A stretch of 64,000 nucleotides of DNA from contig NZ_CP010681.1 in the NCBI RefSeq assembly GCF_002407245.1, positions 620,001-684,000 of the forward strand, in the 5' to 3' direction. The notes under the pieces were generated by a model. It was not told where the DNA came from and made no database searches. It was given only the letters and a program-made list of their open reading frames with translations. The stretch's first letter is position 1. Every line of letters starts with the position of its first letter. The DNA is from Phaeobacter piscinae (GTDB lineage Bacteria > Pseudomonadota > Alphaproteobacteria > Rhodobacterales > Rhodobacteraceae). Of this stretch, positions 1 through 9,064 are shown one piece after another. A program made the position numbers and the translations under genes.

Positions 1-4
1 CATT

Positions 5-1630
5 ATGGCGACACTCGCCAAGCAGATTTCACCGCCCAATCTTTCCATCATGCAGGATGAGGGCTTTACCGTCTCCCGCGTGCGCACGGAGCTGCTGTCC
101 GGCCTGACCGTGGCGCTGGCGCTGGTGCCCGAGGCGGTGGCCTTTGCCTTTGTCGCCGGGGTGCATCCGCTGGTGGGGCTCTATGCGGCCTTTATGGTGG
201 GGTTGATCACGGCTGTGTTCGGCGGCCGACCGGGCATGATCTCCGGCGCGACGGGCGCCTTGGCGGTGGTGATGGTGGCGCTGGTCGCGCAGCACGGGGT
301 TGAATACCTCTTTGCCACCGTGGTGCTGATGGGGATCCTGCAGATCATCGCCGGTGTAATGCATTGGGGCAAGTTCATCCGGCTGGTGCCGCATCCGGTG
401 ATGCTGGGCTTTGTGAACGGTCTGGCGATTGTGATCTTCCTGGCGCAGCTGACGCAGTTCAAGGATCCGAGCAACACTGAGGCCTGGCTGGCGGGTCCGC
501 AGCTGATGATGATGCTGGGGCTGGTGGGGCTGACCATGCTGATCATCTGGGGCACGCCCAAGATCACCGCAATCATCCCGGCACCGCTGGCGGGGATTGG
601 CATTGTGGCGGCGCTGGTGATTGCTTTTGGGATCAATGTGCCGACCGTTGGCGACATGGCGTCCATCAAAGGTGGTTTCCCGTCTTTCCACAATCCGTTT
701 GGCACGGGTGAGGGGCTTTATGGCACCGCCCTTGCGCCCTTCACGCTGGAGACGCTGTGGATCATCCTGCCCTATGCGGTCATTCTGGCGGCGATTGGTC
801 TGATCGAAAGCCTGCTGACGCTGAACCTGGTGGGCGAGATCACCGGCAAGCGCGGCGGGGCAAGTCAAGAGTGCATTGCGCAGGGCGCGTCCAATGTGGT
901 CACAGGCTTCTTTGGCGGCATGGGCGGCTGTGCGATGATCGGCCAGTCGATGATCAATGTGAAATCCGGTGGCCGGACGCGGATTGCGGGCATTGCCGCG
1001 GCGCTGTTCCTGCTGGCGTTCATCGTTGTGGCCTCACCGCTGATTGAACAGATCCCGCTGGCCGCACTGGTGGGCGTGATGTTCATGGTGGTGATCGGCA
1101 CCTTTGCCTGGAACAGCTTCAAAGTGATGACCAAAGTGCCCTTGATGGATGCCTTTGTCATCGTGCTGGTGACCGTGGTGACGGTGATGACCGACCTTGC
1201 GATTGCGGTGGTTGTCGGTGTGATCGTCTCGGCGCTGGCCTATGCCTGGAACAATGCGCGCCGCATCCACGCCTATACCCGCGAGTCCGAAAGCGACAAG
1301 GGCGCCAAGGTTTACGAGATCGAAGGGCCGCTGTTCTTTGGCTCCACCGATGGGTTCATTGAGCTGTTTGACGTGGCGAATGACCCGGATCACGTGATCG
1401 TGGATTTTGCCCGCAGCCGTGTGGTGGACCAATCCGCCTTGCAGGCGATCGAGACGCTGGCGGGTAAGTATGAGGCCGAGGGCAAGGCTGTGGTGCTGCG
1501 CCACCTGAGCCGCGACTGTCATCAGTTGTTGACCAGGGCGGGCCATCTGATGGTCGATAGCGATGACGACCCGGACTATCAGGTTGCGGTCGATTACTCG
1601 GTCAAGACCGGGATCCTAGGCGGCCACTGA
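5..1630 (+). CDS. SulP family inorganic anion transporter with STAS domain
   Basis: A 541-residue inner-membrane transporter of the SulP/SLC26 family, which moves sulfate, bicarbonate or similar anions. The first ~420 residues are a run of hydrophobic helices; an early segment carries ALVPEAVAFAFVAG, a typical SulP helix. Residues ~430-535 form a soluble STAS domain containing VDQSALQAIE, which aligns with the conserved STAS loop. Only four bases precede the ATG, so no ribosome site is visible and the true start could lie outside the window. The substrate cannot be read from sequence; no carbonic anhydrase gene lies next to it here. It ends before a strong hairpin terminator shared with the convergent gene. 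Confidence 0.9.
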   Translation: MATLAKQISPPNLSIMQDEGFTVSRVRTELLSGLTVALALVPEAVAFAFVAGVHPLVGLYAAFMVGLITAVFGGRPGMISGATGALAVVMVALVAQHGVEYLFATVVLMGILQIIAGVMHWGKFIRLVPHPVMLGFVNGLAIVIFLAQLTQFKDPSNTEAWLAGPQLMMMLGLVGLTMLIIWGTPKITAIIPAPLAGIGIVAALVIAFGINVPTVGDMASIKGGFPSFHNPFGTGEGLYGTALAPFTLETLWIILPYAVILAAIGLIESLLTLNLVGEITGKRGGASQECIAQGASNVVTGFFGGMGGCAMIGQSMINVKSGGRTRIAGIAAALFLLAFIVVASPLIEQIPLAALVGVMFMVVIGTFAWNSFKVMTKVPLMDAFVIVLVTVVTVMTDLAIAVVVGVIVSALAYAWNNARRIHAYTRESESDKGAKVYEIEGPLFFGSTDGFIELFDVANDPDHVIVDFARSRVVDQSALQAIETLAGKYEAEGKAVVLRHLSRDCHQLLTRAGHLMVDSDDDPDYQVAVDYSVKTGILGGH

Positions 1631-1650
1631 CGCGCGCCGGATTGGCAAAA

Positions 1651-1690
1651 ACAAAACCCGCGGCCCCAAGGGGGGCGCGGGTTTTGTCGT
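1651..1690. terminator. Bidirectional rho-independent terminator
   Basis: A 12-bp perfect stem (ACAAAACCCGCG at 1651-1662 with CGCGGGTTTTGT at 1676-1687) has A-rich sequence on the left and T-rich on the right, so it can work on both strands. It separates the SulP gene from the convergent acetyltransferase gene. Confidence 0.85.
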
Positions 1691-1738
1691 TTTCGGGGGG
1701 TGTTCCGGCTGGGTGGCTGATCCGCGATCGGCCCCGGT

Positions 1739-2380
1739 TCAATCCGGGGCCAGAGCCTCCAGCATGTCGAGATCCCCGGCCAGCAGGGCCGGTTCTGCGC
1801 GGCTGATCAGATCGGCTGGCCAATCCCACCACTTCAAAGCCAGAAGCCGAGCAATCTGCGGCTTGGAAAACCGGTGCCTCACGGTGGCGGCGGGATTTCC
1901 GGTGGCGATGGCATAGGGCGGGATGGAGCCGCGCACCACCGCGCCTGCGCCAATGATCGCCCCATCGCCGATTTTTGCACCGGGCAGGATCATCGCGCCA
2001 TAGCCGATCCAGACGTCATTGCCCACGATAGTGTCGCGGGTATCGGGTTGAAACCCCGCCATCTGGGTCTGGTCAAACACCGGAAAGGGATAGCAGCTGA
2101 GGCCATCCTGCGCGTGATTGGCGGAGGCGGTGATGAAGCGCACGCTGTCTGCGATCTGGCAGAACTTGCCAATCACCACCCGTTCGCGGGATCCGGCAAA
2201 AAGATAGGGAGCCAAGCGGCTGGCCCAGTCCGATGGCGGCTCAAAGGCGGAGGCATAGCTATAGGCACCGATGGTGAAATTCGGGTGGTCAATCGCCTCG
2301 GCCAGCATCACGGTGCCTGCGTGCGCGGTACCGTCGGGCAGAGTGATGGGATTGCGGCGCCTTGGGTCGGGAAGGGGCAT
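1739..2380 (-). CDS. CatB/Vat-type hexapeptide-repeat O-acetyltransferase
   Basis: A 213-residue cytoplasmic acyltransferase of the xenobiotic acetyltransferase (XAT) branch of the left-handed beta-helix family. The hexapeptide repeats are clear at ~120-165 (IVGNDVWIGYGAMILPGAKI, then IGDGAIIGAGAVV), and the family active-site histidine is probably that in ASANHAQDG, followed by the usual YPF. The C-terminal GNPAATVRHRF is the standard coenzyme A-side motif. It lies 9 bp downstream of the flavin reductase gene on the same strand and is probably cotranscribed. The acceptor substrate is unknown; true chloramphenicol or streptogramin resistance is not implied. Confidence 0.85.
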   Translation of the reverse strand: MPLPDPRRRNPITLPDGTAHAGTVMLAEAIDHPNFTIGAYSYASAFEPPSDWASRLAPYLFAGSRERVVIGKFCQIADSVRFITASANHAQDGLSCYPFPVFDQTQMAGFQPDTRDTIVGNDVWIGYGAMILPGAKIGDGAIIGAGAVVRGSIPPYAIATGNPAATVRHRFSKPQIARLLALKWWDWPADLISRAEPALLAGDLDMLEALAPD

Positions 2381-2389
2381 TGCAGGGCC

Positions 2390-2995
2390 TCATTGGTCGG
2401 GGCGGGTGAGGGAAAAGAGATCTCGGACAACAGAGTAGTCGCGATAGCCAAGGCGTGCCAGCGGCTGGAACCGGGTGACATCAAAGGTGCCGTCGTTCAG
2501 ACAGCTGTCATCCAGATGGACGCCGACCACCTCGCCGAAGACCACCTTGTTGGCAGCGCCGGGCAGGGTCACGATCTGCGTCAGTTTGCATTCCAGCGCG
2601 GCGGGGGCGGCGGCGACGCGGCCACAGCTGATGGTCTCGCAATCGGCCATCTTAAGCCCTGCATGTTCGAACTCATTGATGTCCTTTGGCAGCGGTGCGG
2701 AACTGGCGTTCATCGCATCCCGCAGCGCATAAGACACCACATTGACGCAGAACACGCCGGTCTCCTCGATATTGGCGACGCTGTCCTTGGTGCCGTCGCG
2801 ATCTGCCTTGGCGGAGGTGGAGGCGAACATCACCTGCGGCGGTTCATAGGCGACCGCGTTGAAAAAGGAATAGGGCGCGAGATTGTTGCCGCCGTCCGCT
2901 CCGCGTGACGAGATCCAGCCGATGGGGCGTGGGGTTACAATGGCGTTGAAAGGGTTGTGCGGCAGGCCGTGGCCATCTTCTGGGCGGTAGAACAT
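2390..2995 (-). CDS. Flavin reductase-like (DIM6/NTAB) family protein
   Basis: A 201-residue FMN-binding protein of the flavin reductase-like family. The N-terminus MFYRPEDGHGLPHNPFNAIV and the TPRPIGWISS motif are characteristic of the FMN-binding split barrel. I chose the ATG at 2995 because GGAG lies just upstream and the family begins there; a longer in-frame reading to 3073 adds a basic, family-unlike tail. Members reduce free flavin with NAD(P)H or carry out related FMN chemistry; the partner is unknown. It leads a probable two-gene unit with the acetyltransferase. Confidence 0.85.
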   Translation of the reverse strand: MFYRPEDGHGLPHNPFNAIVTPRPIGWISSRGADGGNNLAPYSFFNAVAYEPPQVMFASTSAKADRDGTKDSVANIEETGVFCVNVVSYALRDAMNASSAPLPKDINEFEHAGLKMADCETISCGRVAAAPAALECKLTQIVTLPGAANKVVFGEVVGVHLDDSCLNDGTFDVTRFQPLARLGYRDYSVVRDLFSLTRPDQ

Positions 2996-3205
2996 CTGCG
3001 GGTCTCCAATGACTGGGCGAAGGCGGTAGCGCGCTGGTTTTGCTCGCGGATCCGGTCGCCGGGGTTTGCCCAAGGCTTACGCCCGTGTTAGGCCGATGAC
3101 CAGCCTGCCGGGAGAGATTGCCGCGCGCTGTGGGACAAAGCCCGCAGGTGCGACAGTCACGATCCGTGTCGGCAGGGACGGCGACGGGCGTGGAGGCAGG
3201 GCGGC

Positions 3206-3715
3206 GTGATTGAATTGAAGGCAGAGCAGCCCGAGGACCGGTGGGAGGTCGAGGCGCTTTATGATCTGTGCTTTGCGCCGGGGCGCGAGGCGCTGTCGTC
3301 TTATCGCCTGCGCGAAGCCGTGCCGCCGGTCAACGGGTTGAGCCAGGTGGCGCGGGACGAGGGCGGCATTCTGGCCGGGGCGATCCGGTTCTGGCCAGTG
3401 CGGATCGGCGATGCGGCATGGCCTGCGCTGCTGCTGGGGCCGGTGGCCGTTCACCCGACCCATCAGGGGGAGGGGCTGGGCGGTGCGTTGATCCGCGACA
3501 GCCTTGCCAAGGCGGCAGAGCGTGGCTGGAGCCGGGTCTTGCTGGTCGGGGACGCGCCGTATTATGTCCGCTTCGGCTTCACCCCATTGTGCGGGGTCGA
3601 CATGCCGCCGCCGACAAACCCGGACCGGGTGCTGGGGCTGGAACTGGTGCCTGAAAGCTGGGCGAATGTGCACGGTCAGGTGCTGCGCTGGAGCGGGCCG
3701 CAGACGCCGGGCTGA
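3206..3715 (+). CDS. GNAT family N-acetyltransferase
   Basis: A 169-residue acetyl-CoA-dependent N-acetyltransferase. Beta-strand 4 and the pyrophosphate loop are visible as LLGPVAVHPTHQGEGLGGAL (QGEGLGGA is the Q/RxxGxG/A motif), and the C-terminal VGDAPYYVRFGFTPL is the usual GNAT tail. The start is GTG at 3206, supported by GGAGGCAGGG about seven bases before it. The acceptor is not predictable; the closest-looking subgroup is the predicted N-acetyltransferase YhbS type. Confidence 0.85.
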   Translation: MIELKAEQPEDRWEVEALYDLCFAPGREALSSYRLREAVPPVNGLSQVARDEGGILAGAIRFWPVRIGDAAWPALLLGPVAVHPTHQGEGLGGALIRDSLAKAAERGWSRVLLVGDAPYYVRFGFTPLCGVDMPPPTNPDRVLGLELVPESWANVHGQVLRWSGPQTPG

Positions 3716-3798
3716 GGTGTTTGGTGGCGGCGGCGAACGGCTGCTATCTTGAAATACGGGGCGGGAATACAAACATTTTCTGCAACAAGAGGTGCGCT

Positions 3799-4590
3799 AT
3801 GAGTGAGATCCTGACCCCTGATACGGCCCTAAATACAGACCTGACCAAGCCGCTGGACGCTGCCGCCGTGGAGGCGGAGCTGACGGCGTTGGCGGAGCGT
3901 TATCGCGCGGCCGGTGGGCTTGGGATCCAGATCCTGAACCTTCTGGGCGGCTCTGTTGACGGGCTTTTGGACAAACTGCCCGCCCCGGTGCGGAGCCGGT
4001 TGGATGGCGCCACCGAGCAAGCGCTGCAATTGGCGATGCAGGGGGCCAGCGGGTCTCGGCGGGTGCTGCCGGACCAGCCCTCCGGTGTCAATCGCGCGGT
4101 GAGTGCTGCGATGGGCGCTGCGGGGGGGATGGGCGGTCTGCCGGGCGCGCTGGTGGAGCTGCCTGCGACAACGGCGTTCCTGTTGCGCAGCATACAGGGG
4201 GTGGCCGCCGAAGAAGGTTTTGATCCCGAGGCAGATGGCGTGCGCTTTGACTGTATCCGGGTGTTTGCCTCAGCGGGGCCGCTGGCGGCGGATGACGGCG
4301 CTGATCTGGGGTTTCTGTCGCTGCGGCTGGGGCTGACCGGCGGCGCGGTGCAAAAGCTGATTGCCCAGGTGGCGCCCCGGCTCAGTGTGGTGCTGGGCCA
4401 GAAGCTGGCGGCACAGACCGTGCCGGTGTTGGGGGCTGTTGCCGGGGCCACGACCAATTTTGTCTACGCGGGCTACTATCAGGAAATGGCGCGGGTGCAT
4501 TTCGGGTTGCGCCGGCTTGCTGTTGCGGCGGATCAGCCGCATGAGGTTCTGGTTGCGCGGTTGCAGGACCGGCTGTTGGCGCCGCGTTAG
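3799..4590 (+). CDS. EcsC family protein
   Basis: A 263-residue protein resembling the EcsC family, whose biochemical role is not settled. The conserved central part GGLPGALVELPATTAFLLRSI and the Gly/Ala-rich C-terminal hydrophobic stretch (VLGAVAGATTNFVYAGYYQ) suggest membrane association. The ATG at 3799 is preceded by AAGAGGTG; the open frame reaches further upstream but that part is not family-like. It stands alone between the GNAT gene and the DUF1178 gene. Confidence 0.75.
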   Translation: MSEILTPDTALNTDLTKPLDAAAVEAELTALAERYRAAGGLGIQILNLLGGSVDGLLDKLPAPVRSRLDGATEQALQLAMQGASGSRRVLPDQPSGVNRAVSAAMGAAGGMGGLPGALVELPATTAFLLRSIQGVAAEEGFDPEADGVRFDCIRVFASAGPLAADDGADLGFLSLRLGLTGGAVQKLIAQVAPRLSVVLGQKLAAQTVPVLGAVAGATTNFVYAGYYQEMARVHFGLRRLAVAADQPHEVLVARLQDRLLAPR

Positions 4591-4712
4591 ATCGTCCATC
4601 GCGGCCCGAACCTGCGGCACCGATGTGACGTGAACTGTGGCGCGGGCGCTTCTGCCCTTGCACTTCGGGGGATTGAAGATTTAATCATCCCCTCCTGATA
4701 AGAGTGATGGTG

Positions 4713-5246
4713 ATGATACAATACGCTCTGAAATGCGCCGAAGGGCATCGTTTTGACAGCTGGTTCCAGTCGGCTGCCGCTTTTGACAAGTTGGCAGCGG
4801 CAGGGATGGTGTCCTGCGCGCATTGCGGCTCCAGTCAGGTTGAAAAGGCGATCATGGCGCCGCGGGTGCGCCCCGGCCGCAAGGCCGTGTCCCCGGTCGG
4901 GGAGGCCGAGCCGAGCAATGCGGCTACGCCCGCCAAGACGTCGCCAGCTGCGCCAGCCACCGCGGCGCCGTCACGCCCACCGGCGGCGGTGGCACCTGGA
5001 GCAGGCGCGCTGAGCACCCCGTCGGGAGAGTTGGAGGCGGCGGTGGCCGAGCTGCGGCGCAAGGTCGAGACAAATTCAGATTACGTCGGTAAGGATTTTG
5101 CCAGTGAGGCGCGCGCCATGCATTTGGGCGACACACCAGAGCGGGCGATCCACGGTGAGGCCAAGCCGGAAGAGGCAAAGGCGCTGATCGAGGAGGGCGT
5201 GCCGGTGCTGCCGCTGCCTTTCCTGCCCAATAGAAAAACCAATTGA
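4713..5246 (+). CDS. DUF1178 family zinc-ribbon-like protein
   Basis: A 177-residue conserved alphaproteobacterial protein of unknown function. The start MIQYALKCAEGHRFDSWFQS and the CxxC pair in SCAHCGSSQVEKAIMAP form the short metal-binding N-terminus typical of DUF1178. A low-complexity Ala/Pro linker (~65-105) joins it to a conserved C-terminal half (DFASEARAMHLGD, PFLP). Four start codons occur within 10 bases (GTG, ATG, GTG, ATG at 4704-4715); I chose the last because the family begins MIxYxLxC. It is 13 bp upstream of the SDR gene and probably cotranscribed. Confidence 0.85.
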   Translation: MIQYALKCAEGHRFDSWFQSAAAFDKLAAAGMVSCAHCGSSQVEKAIMAPRVRPGRKAVSPVGEAEPSNAATPAKTSPAAPATAAPSRPPAAVAPGAGALSTPSGELEAAVAELRRKVETNSDYVGKDFASEARAMHLGDTPERAIHGEAKPEEAKALIEEGVPVLPLPFLPNRKTN

Positions 5247-5259
5247 AGGAAGACCGTTT

Positions 5260-5901
5260 ATGCATGTCGTCGTGACAGGAACCAGCCGGGGCATTGGCCG
5301 TGAATTGGTGGCCAAGCTGCGGGAGGAGGGGCACGAGGTGACCGGCACCTCGCGCGATCATTCCTCTGGTGTGCGACTGGATGTGACTGATCCCGGTCAG
5401 CAGGCGCGGTTTGCCGCGCAGCTGAAGGGGCGTCCGGTGGATCTTCTGGTCTGCAATGCCGGGGTCTACCTCGATAAATCGATGGCGCTGGAGGATTACT
5501 CGGCTGAGGTTTGGGGCAAGACGCTGGCGGCCAATGTCACCGGTGTCTTCCTGACGGTGCAGGCGCTGTTACCGAACCTGCGGTTGGCGGCGGATCCGAA
5601 GATCGCGATCATTTCCTCGCAGATGGCGAGCCACGCCCGCGCGCCCGGCGGCAGCTATGCCTATCGCGCCTCAAAGGCGGCGGCGCTGAACATCGGGCGC
5701 AATCTGGCCACTGATCTGCTGCCCGAAGGAATTGCCGTCGGGATTTATCATCCCGGCTGGGTGCGCACCGATATGGGCGGCGATGAGGGCGATATCTCGG
5801 TGCAGGAATCCGTGGCTGGGCTGATGCATGAATTTGATGTGCTGAGCACGGAAACCACCGGCTGTTTTCACACCTGGGACGGGCGTATCCACGCCTATTG
5901 A
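5260..5901 (+). CDS. Short-chain dehydrogenase/reductase (SDR)
   Basis: A 213-residue NAD(P)-dependent oxidoreductase with the Rossmann motif TGTSRGIG at ~7-14, CNAG at ~66-69, a catalytic serine in IISSQMAS and YxxxK in YRASK. It resembles the CsgA-like short SDRs more than the 250-residue fatty-acid enzymes. The start is ATG at 5260 after GGAAG. The substrate is unknown. It is followed by a strong terminator. Confidence 0.85.
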   Translation: MHVVVTGTSRGIGRELVAKLREEGHEVTGTSRDHSSGVRLDVTDPGQQARFAAQLKGRPVDLLVCNAGVYLDKSMALEDYSAEVWGKTLAANVTGVFLTVQALLPNLRLAADPKIAIISSQMASHARAPGGSYAYRASKAAALNIGRNLATDLLPEGIAVGIYHPGWVRTDMGGDEGDISVQESVAGLMHEFDVLSTETTGCFHTWDGRIHAY

Positions 5902-5944
5902 TCCGCGCCGCACACGCCGTTGCGCAGGCCTATCTGGATATATG

Positions 5945-5985
5945 AAAAAAGGCCGGAGCAGATGTGCTCCGGCCTTTGTTGATTT
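5945..5985. terminator. Rho-independent terminator, probably bidirectional
   Basis: A 10-bp perfect stem GGCCGGAGCA/TGCTCCGGCC (5951-5960 and 5965-5974) has a GATG loop, with AAAAAA on the left and TTTGTTGATTTTTT on the right. It ends the DUF1178-SDR unit and can also serve the convergent protease-like gene. Confidence 0.85.
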
Positions 5986-6010
5986 TTTGGAGTGCCATAG
6001 CAGCGGCTGA

Positions 6011-7810
6011 TCACTCCCAGCAGCTGACCAATACGGTCATACCGCTGGCCTGACGGGTGAGGGCGCCAACGGGCAGGGCCGCGGCCCCGGCGCTGGCGTC
6101 TGTGACGGTCACCCCGGCGCTGCTCAGCGCGCTGCGCAGACTATCGGCGTTGGCGGCGAAGCTGACGCCGTCGGGCAGCTGCGTGGCGCCTTTGCTCTGG
6201 CTCAGCAACATGCCTTGGACGGCGCCATCAGTGGTCAGCACCGGACCGCCTGCATCGCCTGGCTGGCTGGTTAGTTGCAGACGCGCGACACCTGTGTTGC
6301 CGCTGAGGTCTTTCACATCCTGCAGGCTGCCCCAGCTGAGGCTGGGAGCGCCCAGAACGCCCTCATAGGAGAAACCGGACACGGCGATATCGGACTGGAG
6401 GCGCGCGGAGGCGCTGGCGAGAGCGGCAACGGCCATCGGAGCGAGCGGCTCAACCGGGCGCAACACGGCAATCCCCGCGGCACTGTCGTTGAAGACAACC
6501 TCGGCCTGATATTCGTGATCCAGCGTAACCCGGGCGCAGCCCGCAACCACATCAGAGGTGGTCACAACGCTGCCCTTGGCATCGACATAGAAGCCCGAGC
6601 GCGACAGGCGCGGTTTGCGCACGTCGAGACCGGAGACCAGATCGACATTCTGCGGTGCATCGGCCCCGGCGGCGGGGTCAAGTACGCCATCAATACGTTC
6701 GAAGCTGTTTTGCATCTCGGCCAGGACACGGGCGCGGCGATCATCATCGCCCATCGGCCAGACCAGCGTGAAGCCTTTGATCTCGCCGTTGGCGAGCCGG
6801 GCCTCGGTGTAGGAGACGATACCATTGCCACGCCCTTCAAGGGTGAAGCTGTTGCCGCTGCGCTGGCGCGGGCCGTCCAGCGGCACGATCTTCAGCGTCT
6901 GCATGATGTCATAAAGACCATAGAGCGTGCGTTTGTCGCCGGGCTGGCTGATCAGGAGGACCTGCGCGCCGAGATCACCGCTGCTCTTGAACAGGGCGAA
7001 GGGTGATTCATAACGGTCAAAGGTGACCTCACCAGCGGGGATGTTTAGCGCGATCCCGGCCTTTGTATCCGTAAGCGGGGCCATACCGACGGAGATCAGC
7101 GGCGCGTTGTATTCATCCATCAGGGCCTGACGCTGGGCGGTGGTCAGCACACCGGTGGGCGCATAGCCACGCGCCGACTGCCAGTCCGACATGGACCCAC
7201 GGGTGCCACGACCAAAGGCCCCGTCGATGGTGGAGGTGTAGAACCCGGCCGCCTTCAGCGCGATCTGCAGATCTTTGCGTTCTTCGCGGGTGAGGCGGGA
7301 TTCGCTGCGGCGGGCCTCGGCGGGGGTTTCATCAGGCAGCAGTGTCTGGGCGGAGGCTGCCGGGTCTGCCGGCGCCTCGGTCACCACTGCGGGGTCGATG
7401 GGTTCCAGAACCGGGCTTTCGACGGTGGGCTGCGTTTCGGTGTTTGCGCTGGCGGCTGTCGGGTAGAACTGATTGCCAAGGTTGCGGCCAAAAGCGATGA
7501 AACTGTCGCGCGGGATCTGACGTTCGGCGCGGTAGACCTGCAACACCCGATCCGCATCGTTGCGCGCATAAGGGCCAAGCACGATACCGTACCAGCCACC
7601 GCCGAGTGCGAAACCGGAGACATCGGGCAGGCGGGCGGCAAACTCCTGCGCCTCGGCCTGGGCTTCGCGCAGCGAGGCGCGGGCGGCGATTTGGATCCAG
7701 ACGGTGTCCTGTGCGGATTGTTGGGGGCTGGTCTGGGCGGTGGCAACGCCTGAAAAGGCGGATGCCAGCGCCATCAGGGACAGTGCCAGCGTAGCAATCA
7801 AAGTCTTCAT
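6011..7810 (-). CDS. Secreted SPOR / peptidoglycan-binding / trypsin-like pseudoprotease
   Basis: A 599-residue exported protein: signal peptide (1-~26, ...FSGVATAQ), a SPOR-like region (~35-110), a PG_binding_1-like domain (~170-235, LKAAGFYTSTIDGAFGRGT), an intermediate domain, and a C-terminal trypsin-like fold (~400-560). The protease part has lost its catalytic triad: the His position is Asp (VVTTSDVVAGC where active enzymes have a T-x-x-H-V-V), the Asp position is Gly (AAGIAVLRP) and the Ser position is Ala (PGDAGGPV in place of GNSGGPV). It therefore probably binds cell wall or a partner and does not cleave. The start at 7810 (ATG, signal peptide) is preferred to a TTG at 7915. It is divergent from glyQ. 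Confidence 0.8.
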   Translation of the reverse strand: MKTLIATLALSLMALASAFSGVATAQTSPQQSAQDTVWIQIAARASLREAQAEAQEFAARLPDVSGFALGGGWYGIVLGPYARNDADRVLQVYRAERQIPRDSFIAFGRNLGNQFYPTAASANTETQPTVESPVLEPIDPAVVTEAPADPAASAQTLLPDETPAEARRSESRLTREERKDLQIALKAAGFYTSTIDGAFGRGTRGSMSDWQSARGYAPTGVLTTAQRQALMDEYNAPLISVGMAPLTDTKAGIALNIPAGEVTFDRYESPFALFKSSGDLGAQVLLISQPGDKRTLYGLYDIMQTLKIVPLDGPRQRSGNSFTLEGRGNGIVSYTEARLANGEIKGFTLVWPMGDDDRRARVLAEMQNSFERIDGVLDPAAGADAPQNVDLVSGLDVRKPRLSRSGFYVDAKGSVVTTSDVVAGCARVTLDHEYQAEVVFNDSAAGIAVLRPVEPLAPMAVAALASASARLQSDIAVSGFSYEGVLGAPSLSWGSLQDVKDLSGNTGVARLQLTSQPGDAGGPVLTTDGAVQGMLLSQSKGATQLPDGVSFAANADSLRSALSSAGVTVTDASAGAAALPVGALTRQASGMTVLVSCWE

Positions 7811-8101
7811 CAAAAGGCCTCTATCGGGTGATCGGTCGTTGGCGCGCACATAACCACTTTCGCGGCGCGAAGGGAACTCCTCTTCGCAGGGGGAAAACCG
7901 GGGCGCTGATGCCAAATTCGGGCTTTGACGTTGGCCTGACGGGCGTTTGCCGATGGTCTGACTGGCCGCTGACGGGAGTAAGCGGGCCAGTGGGGGCGCT
8001 TCGGGGCGGTTGCACGGGCCTGTGCCGCGATGCGCCGTTGACCCTAGGCCGGGGCTTGCATAGGAAGAACCCCGGATTTGCTGCCCCCATAGGGAAGAAA
8101 C

Positions 8102-9031
8102 ATGACCGACACCAAAGGCGCGCCGCGCTCATTCCAAGAGATCATCCTGAGGCTTCAGACCTACTGGGCTTCCAAAGGCTGCGCCATTCTGCAGCCCTAC
8201 GACATGGAGGTGGGTGCCGGTACCTTTCACCCGGCGACAACGCTGCGCGCGCTTGGCACCAAGGCCTGGGCCGCGGCCTATGTGCAGCCCTCGCGCCGCC
8301 CGACGGACGGGCGCTATGGTGAAAACCCCAACCGGTTGCAGCACTATTACCAGTATCAGGTGCTGATCAAACCGTCGCCGCCGAACCTGCAGGAGCTGTA
8401 TCTCGGCTCGCTGGAAGCGATCGGTGTCGATATGGACATGCACGACATCCGTTTTGTCGAGGACGACTGGGAAAGCCCGACGCTGGGCGCCTGGGGTCTG
8501 GGCTGGGAAGTCTGGTGCGACGGTATGGAAGTTTCGCAGTTCACGTATTTCCAGCAGGTTGGCGGCCACGACTGCCATCCTGTATCGGGTGAGCTGACCT
8601 ATGGTCTGGAACGTCTGGCGATGTATATCCTCGGCGTTGATCACGTGATGGACATGCCGTTCAACGACCCGGATGCGATGATCCCGCTGTCCTATGGCGA
8701 TGTGTTCAAGCAGACCGAGGAAGAATATGCGCGCTGGAACTTTGACGTGGCCAACACCGAAGTCCTGCTGCGCCATTTTGAGGAGGCCGAAGCCGAATGC
8801 GCCGCCATACTGGCGCAGGAGCATATCGACCCCAAGACCGGCAAACGCATCGTCATGGCGCATCCCGCGTATGACCAATGCATCAAGGCCAGCCATGTCT
8901 TCAACCTGCTGGATGCGCGCGGGGTGATTTCGGTGACCGAACGTCAGGCCTATATCGGTCGGGTGCGGGCGCTGGCCAAACAATGCGCCGACGCCTTTGT
9001 GCAGACCGAAGCCGGCGGCCACGCGGCGTAA
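8102..9031 (+). CDS. glyQ: Glycyl-tRNA synthetase alpha subunit
   Basis: A 309-residue catalytic subunit of the tetrameric (alpha2beta2) bacterial glycyl-tRNA synthetase. The sequence is highly conserved: [18 protein letters not shown] near the N-terminus and [20 protein letters not shown], which holds the class II motif 2. Length is close to the usual ~300. The ATG follows GGGAAGAAAC. It is the first gene of a close-packed unit with the DUF6446-like gene, a 25-codon ORF and glyS. Confidence 0.97.
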   Translation: MTDTKGAPRSFQEIILRLQTYWASKGCAILQPYDMEVGAGTFHPATTLRALGTKAWAAAYVQPSRRPTDGRYGENPNRLQHYYQYQVLIKPSPPNLQELYLGSLEAIGVDMDMHDIRFVEDDWESPTLGAWGLGWEVWCDGMEVSQFTYFQQVGGHDCHPVSGELTYGLERLAMYILGVDHVMDMPFNDPDAMIPLSYGDVFKQTEEEYARWNFDVANTEVLLRHFEEAEAECAAILAQEHIDPKTGKRIVMAHPAYDQCIKASHVFNLLDARGVISVTERQAYIGRVRALAKQCADAFVQTEAGGHAA

Positions 9032-9064
9032 GCCGCGCCGCGCTTTCACGAGGAGTCCACGGAT

